A stretch of 59,541 nt of DNA from Blattamonas nauphoetae (lineage: Eukaryota > Preaxostyla > Oxymonadida). The notes beneath the pieces were generated by a model, which ran no database searches, was not told the origin of the DNA, and saw only the letters and a list, made by a program, of their open reading frames with translations. The stretch spans positions 1 to 59,541 of the forward strand of contig JARBJD010000401.1 of assembly GCA_033064195.1 (NCBI GenBank), in the 5' to 3' direction. A program made the position numbers and the translations under genes. Position 1 is the first letter of the stretch; each line of letters opens with the position of its first letter. Shown one piece after another: positions 10,253-21,267 of this stretch.

Positions 10253-13200
10253 ATGTTCTGCCTGTCACTTTTTTTCTGGATGATTCAAGAAAATGAAGCG
10301 AATACAACCATTTTTCAACAGCCAAGAAACCTCTTGAATCTTTTGAACCAAGAATCGAACACACCTGGTTATGGATCGAATTCCACTCTCTCCATCTCCA
10401 TCCCGGAAGGAACATTCATTGGTTCTGATATTGATGTAACTCACCGATCACTTGAACTTGCAGGAGAACGATATTCTGGACACAGCTGTTCTCGAACTCG
10501 AATTATCCCTTCTTCTAGACGGAATGGAAAGTTCGGTGAAGACAGACACAATATTGAATCTTGTGAACTTCACATATTTTCTTTGACAAACTCAACTTTG
10601 TCAATGAAATGGCTCCACATTTCTCTGATCAGCAATTCTGAAGAATCAAGACAGCAGAAGAACGAAGCTGGAACACCAAGGCTGACAATTGTATCAAGCA
10701 GCATGCTGTCGATTTCTGAGAGTGTCCTTGAACTCTCACCGTCCACCAGCCCGATTCTGATTTCGTCATCGACGATCGAGGAATCACCAACAGAATCATC
10801 AATTGTGGTTCAGAAATGCTCGATCTCGAGTAAAAGTCTCGAGTTGTCTGGTATTGTTGAAACATCTGCATTTCCATCCCTTGGAGGGTCAGTTTCAGTG
10901 TCGATTGTTGGATGTTCGTTTGACTCTTCTCGGATTCTCGGAAAAGACGGAATTGGCATCTCACTGACACGAACACCTCGAAAAAATGTCGAAGATGTTG
11001 GAATGATCTCATCATCGCTGATTGGTTGCTCGTTTGTGAACATGAGTTACTGAGGTTACATGGCTCAGGGAATTTGGAACTTTGTTTGAAACTTGTTGAT
11101 ACTCTGTTTATTATTGGATTGATTGATCTGCTCTTTCCACCATCACATCCTGTTACGAGACCGAGTCACGTCATCCACAAACTACAGTTCAATATCGTGG
11201 TCAGCACGCTCTGCAAAATTCCATCTCATTGAAACGACCATTTCCGTCGGGTTGACAGTCGAACGCAGATTCAAACGCGAGATCAACATCTGATGACCAG
11301 TCCTCCTCACGGACGATTCTCAACATCTCGACGACTATTATGGTCTAGTGGTGACATGACACGAATCGAAGCTGGAAGAAAGGTTCGCAATTTTTCTTGT
11401 CATCTTGCAGGAAAGTTCCAAATTCCATGAATTGTGTAACCTCAGTAAATTGGCTCTTCCCGCCAGCCACACCTTCCACATCTGAATCAGAAGATGTTGG
11501 GATGTGTTGTGTCGCTGACAAGTTCACATTTTTCGGGATCAACGATTCGGGACATGAACAATGGAGGCTCAGTTTTGTGCTCGAATTCCTCCTTCTCCTT
11601 CCTCCTCCCCTCCCCCAACACCGACACCAACATCAACGAAGCCCCATCCATCATCGTCGACGGTGAAACCCCACTTGAATTTGAGAACAGCAAGGAATAC
11701 AACTCCAAAACATCCTCAGTCAACTTCTCTCACTGCCACTTCACTGGAGACGCATACCAACCGAACAAACGCCCTCTCTGCTTCTCCAACTACAAAGGTG
11801 CTATCACCCTCCTCTCCTGCACTTTCGACAGCATCTACACTGGCAATTGGGAAGGCGGGTGTGTCTTCATCAACCACTACATCCTCAGCACCCAGCCGAT
11901 TGAAGTCAGGCTGTGCAATTTCACGGCCTGCTCGTCGAAGAACAATGCCGGTGGGATGTATCTTGGACATGCCGGTGTGGCGTCTGTCGTGGATTGTCGT
12001 TTTGTTGGATCCGAGCCTGATACTTCGTTGGGGAGCAAGTATTGGGGTGGATTGTGTGTCTGGGCAACACATCAATCTGTGGCAACTCTCACCGGTCTTC
12101 AATTCCTGTCCTGTTCGAGACTTACGGCCGGTGGCAGACTCCGTATCTCCTCGTCGTACACACTCACTCTCTCGTTCTGCCGCTTCAGCCATTGCTCGAC
12201 CACAGAACCAGACTCCTGCGGTGGTGGCCTGCATTTCAACAGGACCTCCGCGTCTGGTGAACTGGTCGTCTCCAATCTGATCTTCGAGGATTGCTCATGT
12301 GGCATCTACGGAGGGGGGCTGTACTTCATGTGTCCCCAAGAGCTCACCCTTGAGGATGTTCAGTTCGTCCGATGCAGAGTGGCTGCGAGTTCGTGGATTG
12401 CTCGTCGCCTTCTGTTGGTGCCGCCGCGTTTATCCTGTTCCCACGAAACTTCTCGATGACGGATTGTGTGGTGAAGGGGTGCTCGTCGGCATCGATTGGA
12501 GCGATCACGTTCAATTGGCGTGAATCCGAGCCTCGCCCTGCGTCGTTCACTCGTGTGCAGTTCATCGAGAACAGAGTTGAGGACTCGACTGTCTGGTTCA
12601 CCACACCACTCGCCGAGAACACCCCAGTCGTCACAGATCTCTATTTTGATCTTAAAGCAACTGAGGGTCCTGTCCTGTCTTTCGACCAGTGCTTCACGAC
12701 GAGCACTCCAAACTGTGCTGGAGTGTACAGAGTTGTGCAGGTGGAAGGAGAGAGCGGGTCTTCCTCCGTGTACGAGAGGGTGGAGGACGCGGCATATGAC
12801 AAGATTGGGCCACTTCTGACAGCCTCACCAACAACGAGAGTAAACCAAAAGAACGGAAAGATTGAGTTGGAAACTGAGGCGATGACACCGCAGATTTCAC
12901 AGGAATATGAAGTGAGAGTGAGGGAAGACGAGACGAAGCCGGAGACCACCGTGCGAATGCTGTTCTCTGATGGGACAGGGACACTGGTGTCTACAGGGAC
13001 ACTGGTGTCTGGGTCTGAAGACCTTCTTGAATACAGCACTGATTACACGATCACTTCGATTGTGGGAATTGTCCCCACCTCATCGTCGTCTTCTTCTTCG
13101 TCGCTGTCGAATGCTGTGCCAGTGCATCGAGCAGTGTGGGTCTTCAACCTCGCCGTGACACCCAACCACCTCTCGTTCACCACACCCGAAAAACCGTCCA

Positions 13201-14597
13201 CACTCCAATCAGCCACCGCCTCACTCATCACCGCGGAACCGAATTACGCGTATGTGATCCTGCTGTTCGACAAAGACGTGACAGGGTCGTTCGATATCGT
13301 TGTGGAAGAGGATGGGAAGGATGTGACGATCACGGTGCCTGTTGAGGACACTTCGCTGACAGCCGAAAGTCCGAAGTTCGTCGTTGTTGGAAAGGATCGT
13401 CTGCTCACTCACAACACGACATACACAATCAAATCGATCACTCCGACGCCTGACACAGACGCTCGGTCTGTGTTCATGAACAAGACAATCACCTTCCACA
13501 TCCCCGAATCGTCGTATGTTCCTCCTGAAGAACCAGAAGGTCCTGAAGATCCAAAGAAAGCCCTGTCACCCGAAATGAAGAAACTGCTGAGCTGGCTTCT
13601 TCCGCTGGTTGGATGTCTGCTGGTTGCTCTCGTGCTCGCGATCGTCATCATCGTTCTGCTGCGACGACGCCAGAAGAAGAAATATGAACCAGCTCAGAGA
13701 GAGATGGAAGCGCAGGAACAGGAAGACGAAGTGAAAGTCGAAGACCCGGATCTGTCAGACAACACGAACGGGCTGGTGCGGACGGACGGAATGAGCCACT
13801 CTGCGTTTGGGTCTTCGCACGACCATGCGACGAGGATCGACCCAACGGATGGAATGCTGAATTCGCAATCTCGGAACGAAGGGGATCTGGTGGAGGTGAT
13901 GGCGTGCAGTGGAGATTTTGGGATTTCTTTGACTCCAATAACGAACACGCTGTATTCTGTGTTGCACAAGGAACACCGAGAGATTGGGAAGCGAGGAGTT
14001 GGGATTCAGATTGTGAATGGTCTGAAGCAGGTTGTGGGTCATCGAGGATGGAGTGATGTTCTGACTCGTCTGTCGTCTCACTGGATTCTGATTGACGCAG
14101 CTGGAAATGTCCAACTGAAACTCCAAATGAATGCGTCGGAAGCGGAACAGGAAGCAACTCTGACGCAAATGCAGCACCCGCAATCACTCCCAAAAGTGGA
14201 AGGAAACATGAATCAACCAACTGAGATGTCACAAGACGCCCAGACAGACAAAACAGGAATGGATGGGATGAGATGGCGCGCACCTGAAGTGGTTGCTGGT
14301 CGAGATTCGGTGGATGCTCAGAAAGCGTCAGTTTTTAGTCTTGGCCTTGTGTTGTGGGAAATTGAGACTGGTCAAGTTCCGTTTGGAGAGCTGGATGCAA
14401 TGAATGCTCAGCGACAATCAGGAACAGGGATTGGACCAAAAATGGACACTCTTAAGAACGAGGAGTTCATCGCTCTGATCCATCGTTGTGTTTCAGTTGA
14501 TCCGAAACAACGGCCAACACTTTCAGAGATTGGAGAGTTCCTCTCTTCCCATCCTGATGACACGATTGGTGGATCTGGAAACGAAATGAAAAAATAA
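10253..14597 (+). pseudogene. Broken paralogue of the receptor-like pseudokinase gene
   Basis: This is the divergent partner of the gene ending at 1363. It starts at ATG 10253 with a signal peptide (MFCLSLFFWMIQ) and has the same beta-helix style (SGSTIRDMNNGGSVLCSN here, SGSTVRDMNSGGSVLCSN in the neighbour). The frame is interrupted by a 396-bp MITE at 11050-11445, a frame change near 11494 and another near 12375. The last 741 codons (from ATG 12372) are open. They hold beta-helix repeats, two beta-sandwich-like segments, a Pro/Glu stalk, a membrane span near residues 405-430 of that frame, and the same kinase-like tail (LSSHWILIDAAGNVQLKL, RWRAPEVV, ASVFSLGLVLWEIETG), again without HRD and DFG. 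An 18-bp direct duplication lies near 12976-13013. Either the gene is dead or a shorter protein is still made from 12372; the first is more likely. Confidence 0.75.
11050..11445. mobile_element. MITE with TA target duplication (Tc1/mariner-like)
   Basis: The ends are inverted repeats of about 35 bp: CTGAGGTTACA at the left and TGTAACCTCAG at the right, continuing imperfectly to an inner GGAATTTGGAACTTT match. Both ends are flanked by TA (11048-11049 and 11446-11447). The 396-bp interior has no transposase-like frame. The element lies inside the beta-helix part of the broken receptor gene, between codons for SFVNMS and the continuation near 11449. A TA duplication suggests mobilisation by a Tc1/mariner-type transposase. 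Confidence 0.75.
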
Positions 14598-15284
14598 AGA
14601 CTGTGATGGCACACCACCCTCCACATCTGACGTGAAAGACCGCCATTGCTCCTACTCTTGATCTCATCGTCTCCTCTCTTCACCTCAAATCGGTTTGGAC
14701 TCTCTCCTCTCTTCATCACTCTCTCTCATCTCAGATTCACTTCATCTATCATTCACAACACCCACCACACCCACACACACAATCGAGATCTGGCTTGTCT
14801 CTCCACTTCACATTCAACTATGAAGCCCTCACTCCACTCACATTGGCGTTCAACTGTTCGGTCTGTCTGCTTCCGCTCTCACTTCACTCGCCCGTCGATG
14901 ATGGAAGAAGTGGTCCTCGCTCGATTGGAGGCCAATTGGCGCCATTTGATTTCGTCTTGGTTCGCATCAGCTGTGTCTTCACTCCATCACCCTCTTCTTC
15001 TGATTCTGTCTCGCCTTTGTGGCACTTTCGTTGCTTTTTGGATTGGTTTTGTTCTTCTTTCTTTTGCTCCGCTTCTGCATGTCCACACACATGTGTCATG
15101 TCTTCCGTGATGGACTTGTTTGTGAGTCGTGTCGAAGCCTTCTTCTCGTCTGGAGTACTCTTTCGCTTGGTTTTGTTGTTTTTTATTCACTTTCAATCTT
15201 TTTTTGCGATTTTCTCTCCAAATACTCGATGCCAATAATCTCTTGTGAAACAATAGTCTGAGACTTGTTTCCTTTTTTCATTGT
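14598..15284. other. Intergenic, pyrimidine-rich
   Basis: Rich in C and T, with many overlapping low-complexity frames on both strands (for example 14646-15110). None has recognisable domains or the codon texture of the neighbouring genes. No RNA gene or repeat was seen. Confidence 0.5.
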
Positions 15285-15470
15285 GGTTTGGATCAGAACC
15301 AAAACACTCTCATTCTGCACTCAATGGGAAACAATTCAAACCCAAGCCAACACCAACCCATCTGGCCCTTCATCGAGATACACATCAGGATTTAACACCC
15401 TTGTTAACTTCATCAAGGAAGGACATGATCTCGACAACACAGCCGCTCATTAATCATGGACTCTCCTTGC
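15285..15470 (+). pseudogene. Stray 5' end of the tandem helical family
   Basis: The leader motif GGTTTGGATCA (15285-15295) is followed 28 nt later by ATG 15324 and MGNNSNPSQHQPIWPF, nearly identical to the start of the family gene at 44594 (MGNNSNSSQHQPIWPF). After a frame change the segment LVNFIKEGHDLDNTAAH is still readable, then homology stops. It lies about 18 kb from the main array and in the same orientation. It shows that leader plus 5' coding sequence can move together. Confidence 0.75.
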
Positions 15471-15579
15471 TCACTGAACCTCTTGTCGAGCTTCCTTGCA
15501 AATCTCTCTGTGACTTTTCTTTTTTCGAATGAATAGTATGTGTCTGGTTTTTGTGGAGTGCTAATTATTGCGGTTCAGA

Positions 15580-16721
15580 TTATCCTTCAGAGACGTCCGG
15601 CGCCTCCATCTCCTGCTCCCTCCATTCATTCCCAGCAGGAGTCGAGTCAATGTGCACTGTCTTTGCTGTCTTTTTCTTGTTCACGACTACGACAACAACG
15701 ATGATGATGACAACAGCAGCGACAAACACCACAGAGCCCACAATTATGACGACCAGCGCCCAAATCGGCAATTTCGGATCTTCTGGTTCAGGATCTGCGT
15801 CCGAACGAGGATCCGATCCTTTCTTCGCGACAGTCGCTGATTCGTCCTCGAATGCTGGGATCACTTCTTCTGGTTCCCCAGAGAAGGCTGATATTGTTCC
15901 TCCGACAATGAACTTGTCTGAGCTGCTGTGCAAGTTCGTGATCTTCGAAGGATCCAGTCTGCCATCCTTCAAGTCAGACGCGTCGATCGAAAACAGAATG
16001 TCCAGATGGTCGAAATCTCCGCTGTCATCGTGCTCGACGAAGCAATTCTTCATTTCATAGCTCTTCTCACTGCTCGGAAACTGTGGAACAGAATACCAGT
16101 CATCGAACGAGAGTCGGATCAAGAATCCATTTGGGAGAACAGGCGCGCGACACTTCGACACAAGCACATCTTCCATGTACAGCTTGTTCGTCCAGATCAT
16201 TCCGGCTCCACTCGACTTGGCGGATTCGCAATCTTCAAAACGAACTTGTTTCATCGTCAGACTACCACCCGAGAAAATCGATCCGAAATGCTTGCCTTTG
16301 CAGTTCCGAAATGTCGTCTTGTCGCAAATGGTGACAGTCCCAGGATTGGAAATGCGACAACAGCCCTCCAGATGAGTGACATATTCCCCGTCGACCTTCG
16401 CAGCGATGCAATTCTCAAACAGACAGTTCTTGACGACGATGTCATGAGGCAATTCCCGGCCCGTGGGAGCGCTCACCAGAGTGAGCTCTACGTCGACTGG
16501 AGTGCAATCCTTGAAAGTGAGACTGTCGACTTCGATGGATCCGTTGTAATTGTGTATAAATGCTGTGTACGGTCCACCACATCTCAAAAAGCTGCAGTCT
16601 TTGACAAGAAAGTGAGGCGGAGTGCTGTCACCGATGTCGGTGACTGGAAACTGGATGTGGAGTGCTTGGAGATACTTTCGTCGATTTCCACAGTTTGTGA
16701 ATGTGGAGTTCCCTCTGGTCA
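15580..16721 (-). pseudogene. 3' part of a beta-helix membrane protein gene
   Basis: An open frame of about 380 codons carries repeats of the form CxFxxC (FLVKDCSFLRCGG, NCLFENCIA, VRFEDCESA), typical of right-handed beta-helix ectodomains. A Pro/Glu stalk (DADPEPEDPKLP), a membrane span (IWALVVIIVGSVVFVAAVVI) and a cytoplasmic tail of about 40 residues starting NKKK follow. Unlike the two large receptors it has no kinase-like tail. The gene is cut at its upstream side at 16722, where the inverted terminus of a 4.28-kb element begins. The matching 5' part of the same gene resumes at 21001. The stop is TAA at 15580-15582. Confidence 0.7.
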
Positions 16722-17039
16722 CTCCAAGCCCAAACGAGGGCTCCTCAACACAGCGAGTACCCTGAAATGATATTAGGGGCTGGCCTGATCAAAATATTTC
16801 TAACAGAAAATAATGACCTCCTCGTCTTAAACTGCAACACTATCTTTGGCAATATTCGGATTCGTTATCATGATTACTATTTTCGAGCTCATTACTATCG
16901 AAATACCTCATTTCAACCTTCAACCGTTTAAGCCATTCCAGCCTTTGTCAAGGGACTTGTCGTGATCATGCGACAAGTCATCACATGAGGTTGACTCAGA
17001 CAACTGCTTCCAAATGTCGATAATTACATCAGATGTTTC

Positions 17040-17245
17040 CATTTCGACACCGAACCAATTTCGGAAGAATACTTCACGCTCCCAATTCATGCAAAATTCA
17101 ACTGTTTCACCGTTCATGGCGCTCAAGATAGTGCCATTGAAGTGGAATCAATTGCGGTTATTGTTCGAAACATCTTCTCGACACAGGGCAAGCAAGTTGA
17201 ATTGGACATCGAAACAGAACTCCGTCGACTGCCAGGATGCTATTC
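17040..17245 (+). other. Unrecognised coding-like stretch in the 4.28-kb element
   Basis: One frame stays open over about 65 codons with a protein-like composition (for example FTVHGAQDSAIEVESIAVI and GKQVELDIETELRRL). I do not recognise it. It lies in the left quarter of the TIR element. It is reported only as a trace of a former gene. Confidence 0.3.
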
Positions 17246-18280
17246 AGATTGATATTGCCATTACGAGAGTCACTAGAAAGACGGGACAGCAGCAATTCAC
17301 AACGACGAGGAGGCAGGAACAAAGATAGAGTTCCAATTCCGTGGAGAACTTCATCACGTCCAGCAACGAGGCAACATGAGGGAAGCACCTCTTTATCCTG
17401 GAAATTGTTTACCCCCTTCTCATTGAGGTCAAGACACTCGCCACACGAGCCAACACTTGTCCTATCTGGACAATTTTCCCACGACTCCTAAGTTCAAACA
17501 AGCAGGTGCCGATCCTCATAAATGCATGAGACTTTTCGATTCATGGCTCGGAAGATATCCGTTCGTCGTTTTTGAGCCAAATGATGCCATATCACAACAG
17601 TCCGATGTCGATCCAGATCATCAACAGTTACCGCGATTTCATGCATTATATCTTGCATCTTCGGCAAGAATCTGTTGTCCAAGTTACAATCGGCACTAAT
17701 CCTTGCTTTCAATGGTGAAAAATGGGGGGAAGTCAAGTTCGACCTCACAACTGAGTACCACCATAAGAAGGAATGAACTCAACACTTTGACGCTTCGATC
17801 AACTCAACAAATGAACATTCGCGATTCAACAAGGTCATTTCATCTCCTCACCACTCGCATTAACTCGACATCACGAAGTTATCAAGAACAATTGGAAAAC
17901 ATGTTCGTACGGTGGATCCAATGTCAAACGGCAAAGAACATGTCACAAAAAGACCCAAGGGCATGAGATAGATCGACCACTCAAGGAAAAATTCCAATGC
18001 TGGCATGCTAACAGCCAATACTTCGAGCCAGTCGTGAAGAAAAGGTTCTGAGGGTGAAATCTCATTTCCGAGCTCACAAAATTCCCAGTTCTGGTCGACA
18101 ATCGCCAATTCTCAATCCTGTATTCCAGTTTTCAGGATTGCGTCAGCCTCCAACACCATTCTCGACACAACACGAGTTCTCCCACCAGAGGGAAATCACA
18201 GACCACTTTGATGAATTTAATACAAACCTGAAGAAAGCAGAATCGAATTTACAAACAGAAGAAGAACAACACTCATCAAT

Positions 18281-18712
18281 TTGTTCGCTGAAACGAAAGC
18301 AGGAATTAAGAAAGCAACTGCGGTCCCAAGGCTCACCTACGTCGAAGATGACAAGAGGGACGTTACCAAGGGACACCTCGCCCTCACCATTGAGAACGGC
18401 ATCCTCCCAGCCGCTCTCCCAGAATGTGGCAAGCAAGAGTTCAAGCTCACCACCGTCGCTGCGACATCCAACACCGACTTCGTCAACCAAGGTTACATAT
18501 TCAAGTGGACTCACTTTGCTGGCACGATTGATGTTGACTTCATTTTCAACGACCGCAAGTTGCTTCTCAGACCGATCCCACCGCCGACCTCGAAATCACC
18601 GATGGCGGCAGGTTCACTGTCCAAGCCTTCAAAGACGCCGAAGGTGCCAAGAGCATCTCTTCCGTTGTTGCTGCGCTCGTTCTCGTACTTGCTCTCGTTT
18701 CTTAGAGAATGA
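18281..18712 (+). other. Small unrecognised ORF in the 4.28-kb element
   Basis: The frame opens with AETKAGIKKATAVPRLTY and continues GHLALTIENGILPAALPE, with a regular protein-like composition. Part of the region reads in a neighbouring frame as ADLEITDGGRFTVQAFKDA followed by a hydrophobic end (SSVVAALVLVLALVS), which would fit a membrane or GPI-type tail. I do not recognise the family. It is probably a cargo or structural gene of the element, or a captured host gene; this is inference. Confidence 0.35.
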
Positions 18713-20144
18713 AGAAAAGAACCCTTTCTCAATCTGAATCGGAAGCGAAACGATGGTTCCATTTTCGAAATTGACACCACTTGACGGCTCAATCGTAGAG
18801 AAGAGGAGCGAAGGAAATCTCCTCTGCATTGTTACAACCCTTCAATCGCCGGGAGCAACTTATTTGTGGATCTGTTTGCGGACACAAGGCGCATAAGCGA
18901 TTTGACAGTGACATGTCCATTCGAAGAAGGAATGGACAGTCCGGAGAATGCCCAAGTTCAGCTTTCTCGGACAACCCCATCTGTCAAGATGAGTGGGGCC
19001 TCCCCAATCAAGCCTTGCGAATGGAACTCATCACCCTCCTGTAAGAGGACGTCACCACTCCTTCCATCAAAGCTGCTAGTTTCCCGTGCTCCAAACGACG
19101 ACAAAACGATCTCGAAGCCGAGAAACTAGTTAGTTGCACCAGACATCGTCAACGCAATTCCGTTCGAGTGAGTCATTGAAACATTGTGACACGGGCTGCA
19201 TCTCATTTGTCTCACATGCAACGAAGAGATTGCATCACACTCCAACAGACTGTTCGGTGAGGAGAACCAACGATGCGCTCGTAGAAATCAACAAACAAGG
19301 GCTGCATACTACCTGACCAAGCTTGACACGGAAATACCACAAATTCAACTCGTGATAGCCGTGTACAGACAAGGACTTTTAACTTGACAAATGAAAAGAC
19401 GATGTGAAGGGGCACTCGACCGACATGTTCAAACAGTACCTGAGAATGCGGATTAAACTGCCAGATTGAGGAAGTGAACGAAGAAGGATCACAATTCAAA
19501 AGATATTCAACAACACACTTCGCGAGACACTGGAACAATCAACGATCAATGCGGATTGCATTCACAAGGGATCGTAATGCCACTTATTCATTGCGGACAA
19601 GGTCGATCATGAGTAGACACTCGTCAAGCCAGAAGCGTTCAGACAAGACTGCAGTCCATTCCATCTTTGAAATTCCATGACATTCATGGTCACAATCCAG
19701 GATTCAGGTACCGTCCAAGCTGTTCCCAGAATATTGACCTGTCACAGAAGGCGAACGATATCGTTGTGTCTGACTTCTGTCAATACGACAAATTCGAAAA
19801 AACACGTCAGCTTGAGCTCGGAAGTTGGGACCTGATCCTCACTCTGACAGTCTTCCTGGTTCATCACCCTGACAACTCTTGAGGCTTCTTGATGATCTTC
19901 GGCGGAAGTTGATGTTCAACCTTTGTCGAAGCATAGACTCAGGCTGTCCGTTCCGCAACTTCCTCGGACACTTGAATTAGCGGAGTTGAAATGAATGATA
20001 CATGTAGTCTATCGTTAACGAGCAAGCTGAACAAGACTACACAAGGGTTCGATCTTACGTTGAGAGGAACGACACTAATTCCTTGCCCTCTCATTCTGGA
20101 AGTGTTAGCCTGGATCGTCAATATCAGGATTCGGGATGAGATCC

Positions 20145-20316
20145 CACACAAACAGTGAGTCGAGTTGTCTCCTCACAAACAGTGGGTCGAGTTGTTCTCC
20201 CCACACAAACAGTGAGTCGAGTTGTCTCCTCACAAACAGTGGGTCGAGTTGTTCTCCCCACACAAACAGTGAGTCGAGTTATCTCCTCACAAACAGTGTG
20301 TTGAGTTGTTCTCCCC
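20145..20316 (+). repeat. 57-bp minisatellite, three copies
   Basis: Three tandem copies of a 57-bp unit start at 20145, 20202 and 20259, each beginning CACACAAACAGTGAGTCGAG. Each unit is itself two similar halves of 28-29 bp. Because 57 is divisible by 3, the array is translatable as a 19-residue repeat (TNSESSCLLTNSGSSCSPH). It lies inside the TIR element just before an ORF that continues in the same frame. Confidence 0.9.
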
Positions 20317-20670
20317 ACCTCAGCGTGAAGCGCGAGGATGGTAGGAGATGGTATGCAATTGATCCAGTTGGGATCGGTGTTGAGGGGCGCTGGGTCAGGG
20401 AGACTGTGATGTGGAAGCAGTATCGCAGTGGAATCAAGGCACTCCCCATCACTGTCATTGTGGAAGCCCAGCTCCCCTCCGATTTCTCATTCATTTTGAG
20501 TCAGAACTTGCACAGAGTTGGTGCCAGCCCGAGTGGGGTCACGGCCTGGCTCTCATCTCTTGGAAGGAATAACAAAGAAGGCTTACTCCTTTTTTACTTC
20601 TCTCTCTTTCAGCTTTTCCTTTCAACACTCGCTGTGTTGAGGAGCCCTCGTTTGGGCTTGGAGTGACCAG
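20317..20670 (+). other. Unrecognised ORF downstream of the minisatellite
   Basis: The frame carrying the minisatellite stays open to the stop at 20664-20666. It includes GRRWYAIDPVGIGVEGRW and VRETVMWKQYRSGIKALPI, which look like a genuine, aromatic-rich domain rather than noise. The last part overlaps the inverted copy of the left junction at 20629-20680. I do not recognise the family. It may be a remnant of a gene of the 4.28-kb element. Confidence 0.35.
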
Positions 20671-21000
20671 AGGGAACTCCTCCAAGACAAACGAGTGCTC
20701 CTCAACCTGCAACTCTGCCACACAACCTGGCAAGTTCTGGTTTTTTCACTTCACTTCGTCTATTTAGACCATTTGGCAAGTTTTTGTTCCCTGTTAGGGA
20801 TTTCTTGCCCATAAAGCTTTTTTGTTTCCTCAACGGCCCCATTATGGGGTAAACCAACCTGTGAACTCTAAGTTCCCCGTTGGGATTTCTGGAACAGATA
20901 AATCTTATTATTGGTTTTCTGTTTTCACATTTTATCAGGCCAGCCCCTAATATCATTTCAGGGTACTCGCTGTGTTGAGGAGCACTCGTTTGTCTTGGAG
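20629..21000. repeat. Nested inverted repeats at the right end of the 4.28-kb element
   Basis: Bases 20629-20680 are the perfect 52-bp reverse complement of 16705-16756, which spans the left junction and so includes 17 bp of host gene flank. Directly after this, 20680-20706 (CTCCAAGACAAACGAGTGCT...) is the perfect inverted match of 20974-21000. The 321 bp from 20680 to 21000 therefore look like a small element of their own with 27-bp inverted ends. Confidence 0.75.
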
Positions 21001-21267
21001 GCACGACTGTACTGTGACGTCGACAACGAAATCATCGACGATGTAGATATAGAGAGCTGAATCGTCTCCGTGATTAATGTTCGAAAAGTGGCAGTCCTCC
21101 ACAAGCAGAGGGTTTCTGATGAAACAGGCATACGGGTCAGTGAGTTTCGCGTTAGAAGCAGTGAGATCTCGCCGTGTGTAAGAATATTGAATATCGAGAT
21201 GTCTGAATTTGAAGGATTTCCCCGAAATCGGAGCATCTGTGATTGACCCATACAGGTCATCTGTCAC
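21001..21267 (-). pseudogene. 5' part of the split beta-helix membrane protein gene
   Basis: The minus frame reads VTDDLYGSITDAPISGKSF, then LLVEDCHFSNINHGDDSAL and VVDVTVQSC. These are the same CxF-type beta-helix repeats as at 15580-16721. Homology ends at 21001 with the terminus of the inserted element. Upstream (21268-21450) the frame degrades and no start codon or signal peptide could be placed. Confidence 0.6.

Larger units (their letters stand above)
16722..21000. mobile_element. 4.28-kb TIR element inserted in a beta-helix gene
   Basis: The left terminus (16722-16793) and the reverse complement of the right terminus (20931-21000) agree over about 70 bp with three substitutions and one indel. 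Both begin CTCCAAG and contain CAGCGAGTACCCTGAAATG and GATATTAGGGGCTGGCCTG. The two halves of a minus-strand beta-helix gene flank it, so this is an insertion. I find no clear target duplication. The interior looks old and decayed; I recognise no transposase, polymerase or capsid, so the class is undetermined. Parts noted separately are a small ORF near 18281, a 57-bp minisatellite near 20145, an ORF near 20325 and a nested inverted repeat at the right end. Confidence 0.65.

Noticed and set aside
14646-15238. Overlapping ORFs with hydrophobic text
   Set aside because: They arise from C/T-rich DNA, overlap in different frames and have no domain, start context or homologue within the window.
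20145-20316. CRISPR-like array
   Set aside because: The copies are contiguous 57-bp units with similar halves and no unique spacers. It is a minisatellite in a eukaryotic element.
16722-21000. Assignment of the 4.28-kb element to Polintons or another virus-like group
   Set aside because: I recognise no capsid, packaging ATPase, integrase or polymerase in it. The terminal inverted repeats alone do not decide the class.
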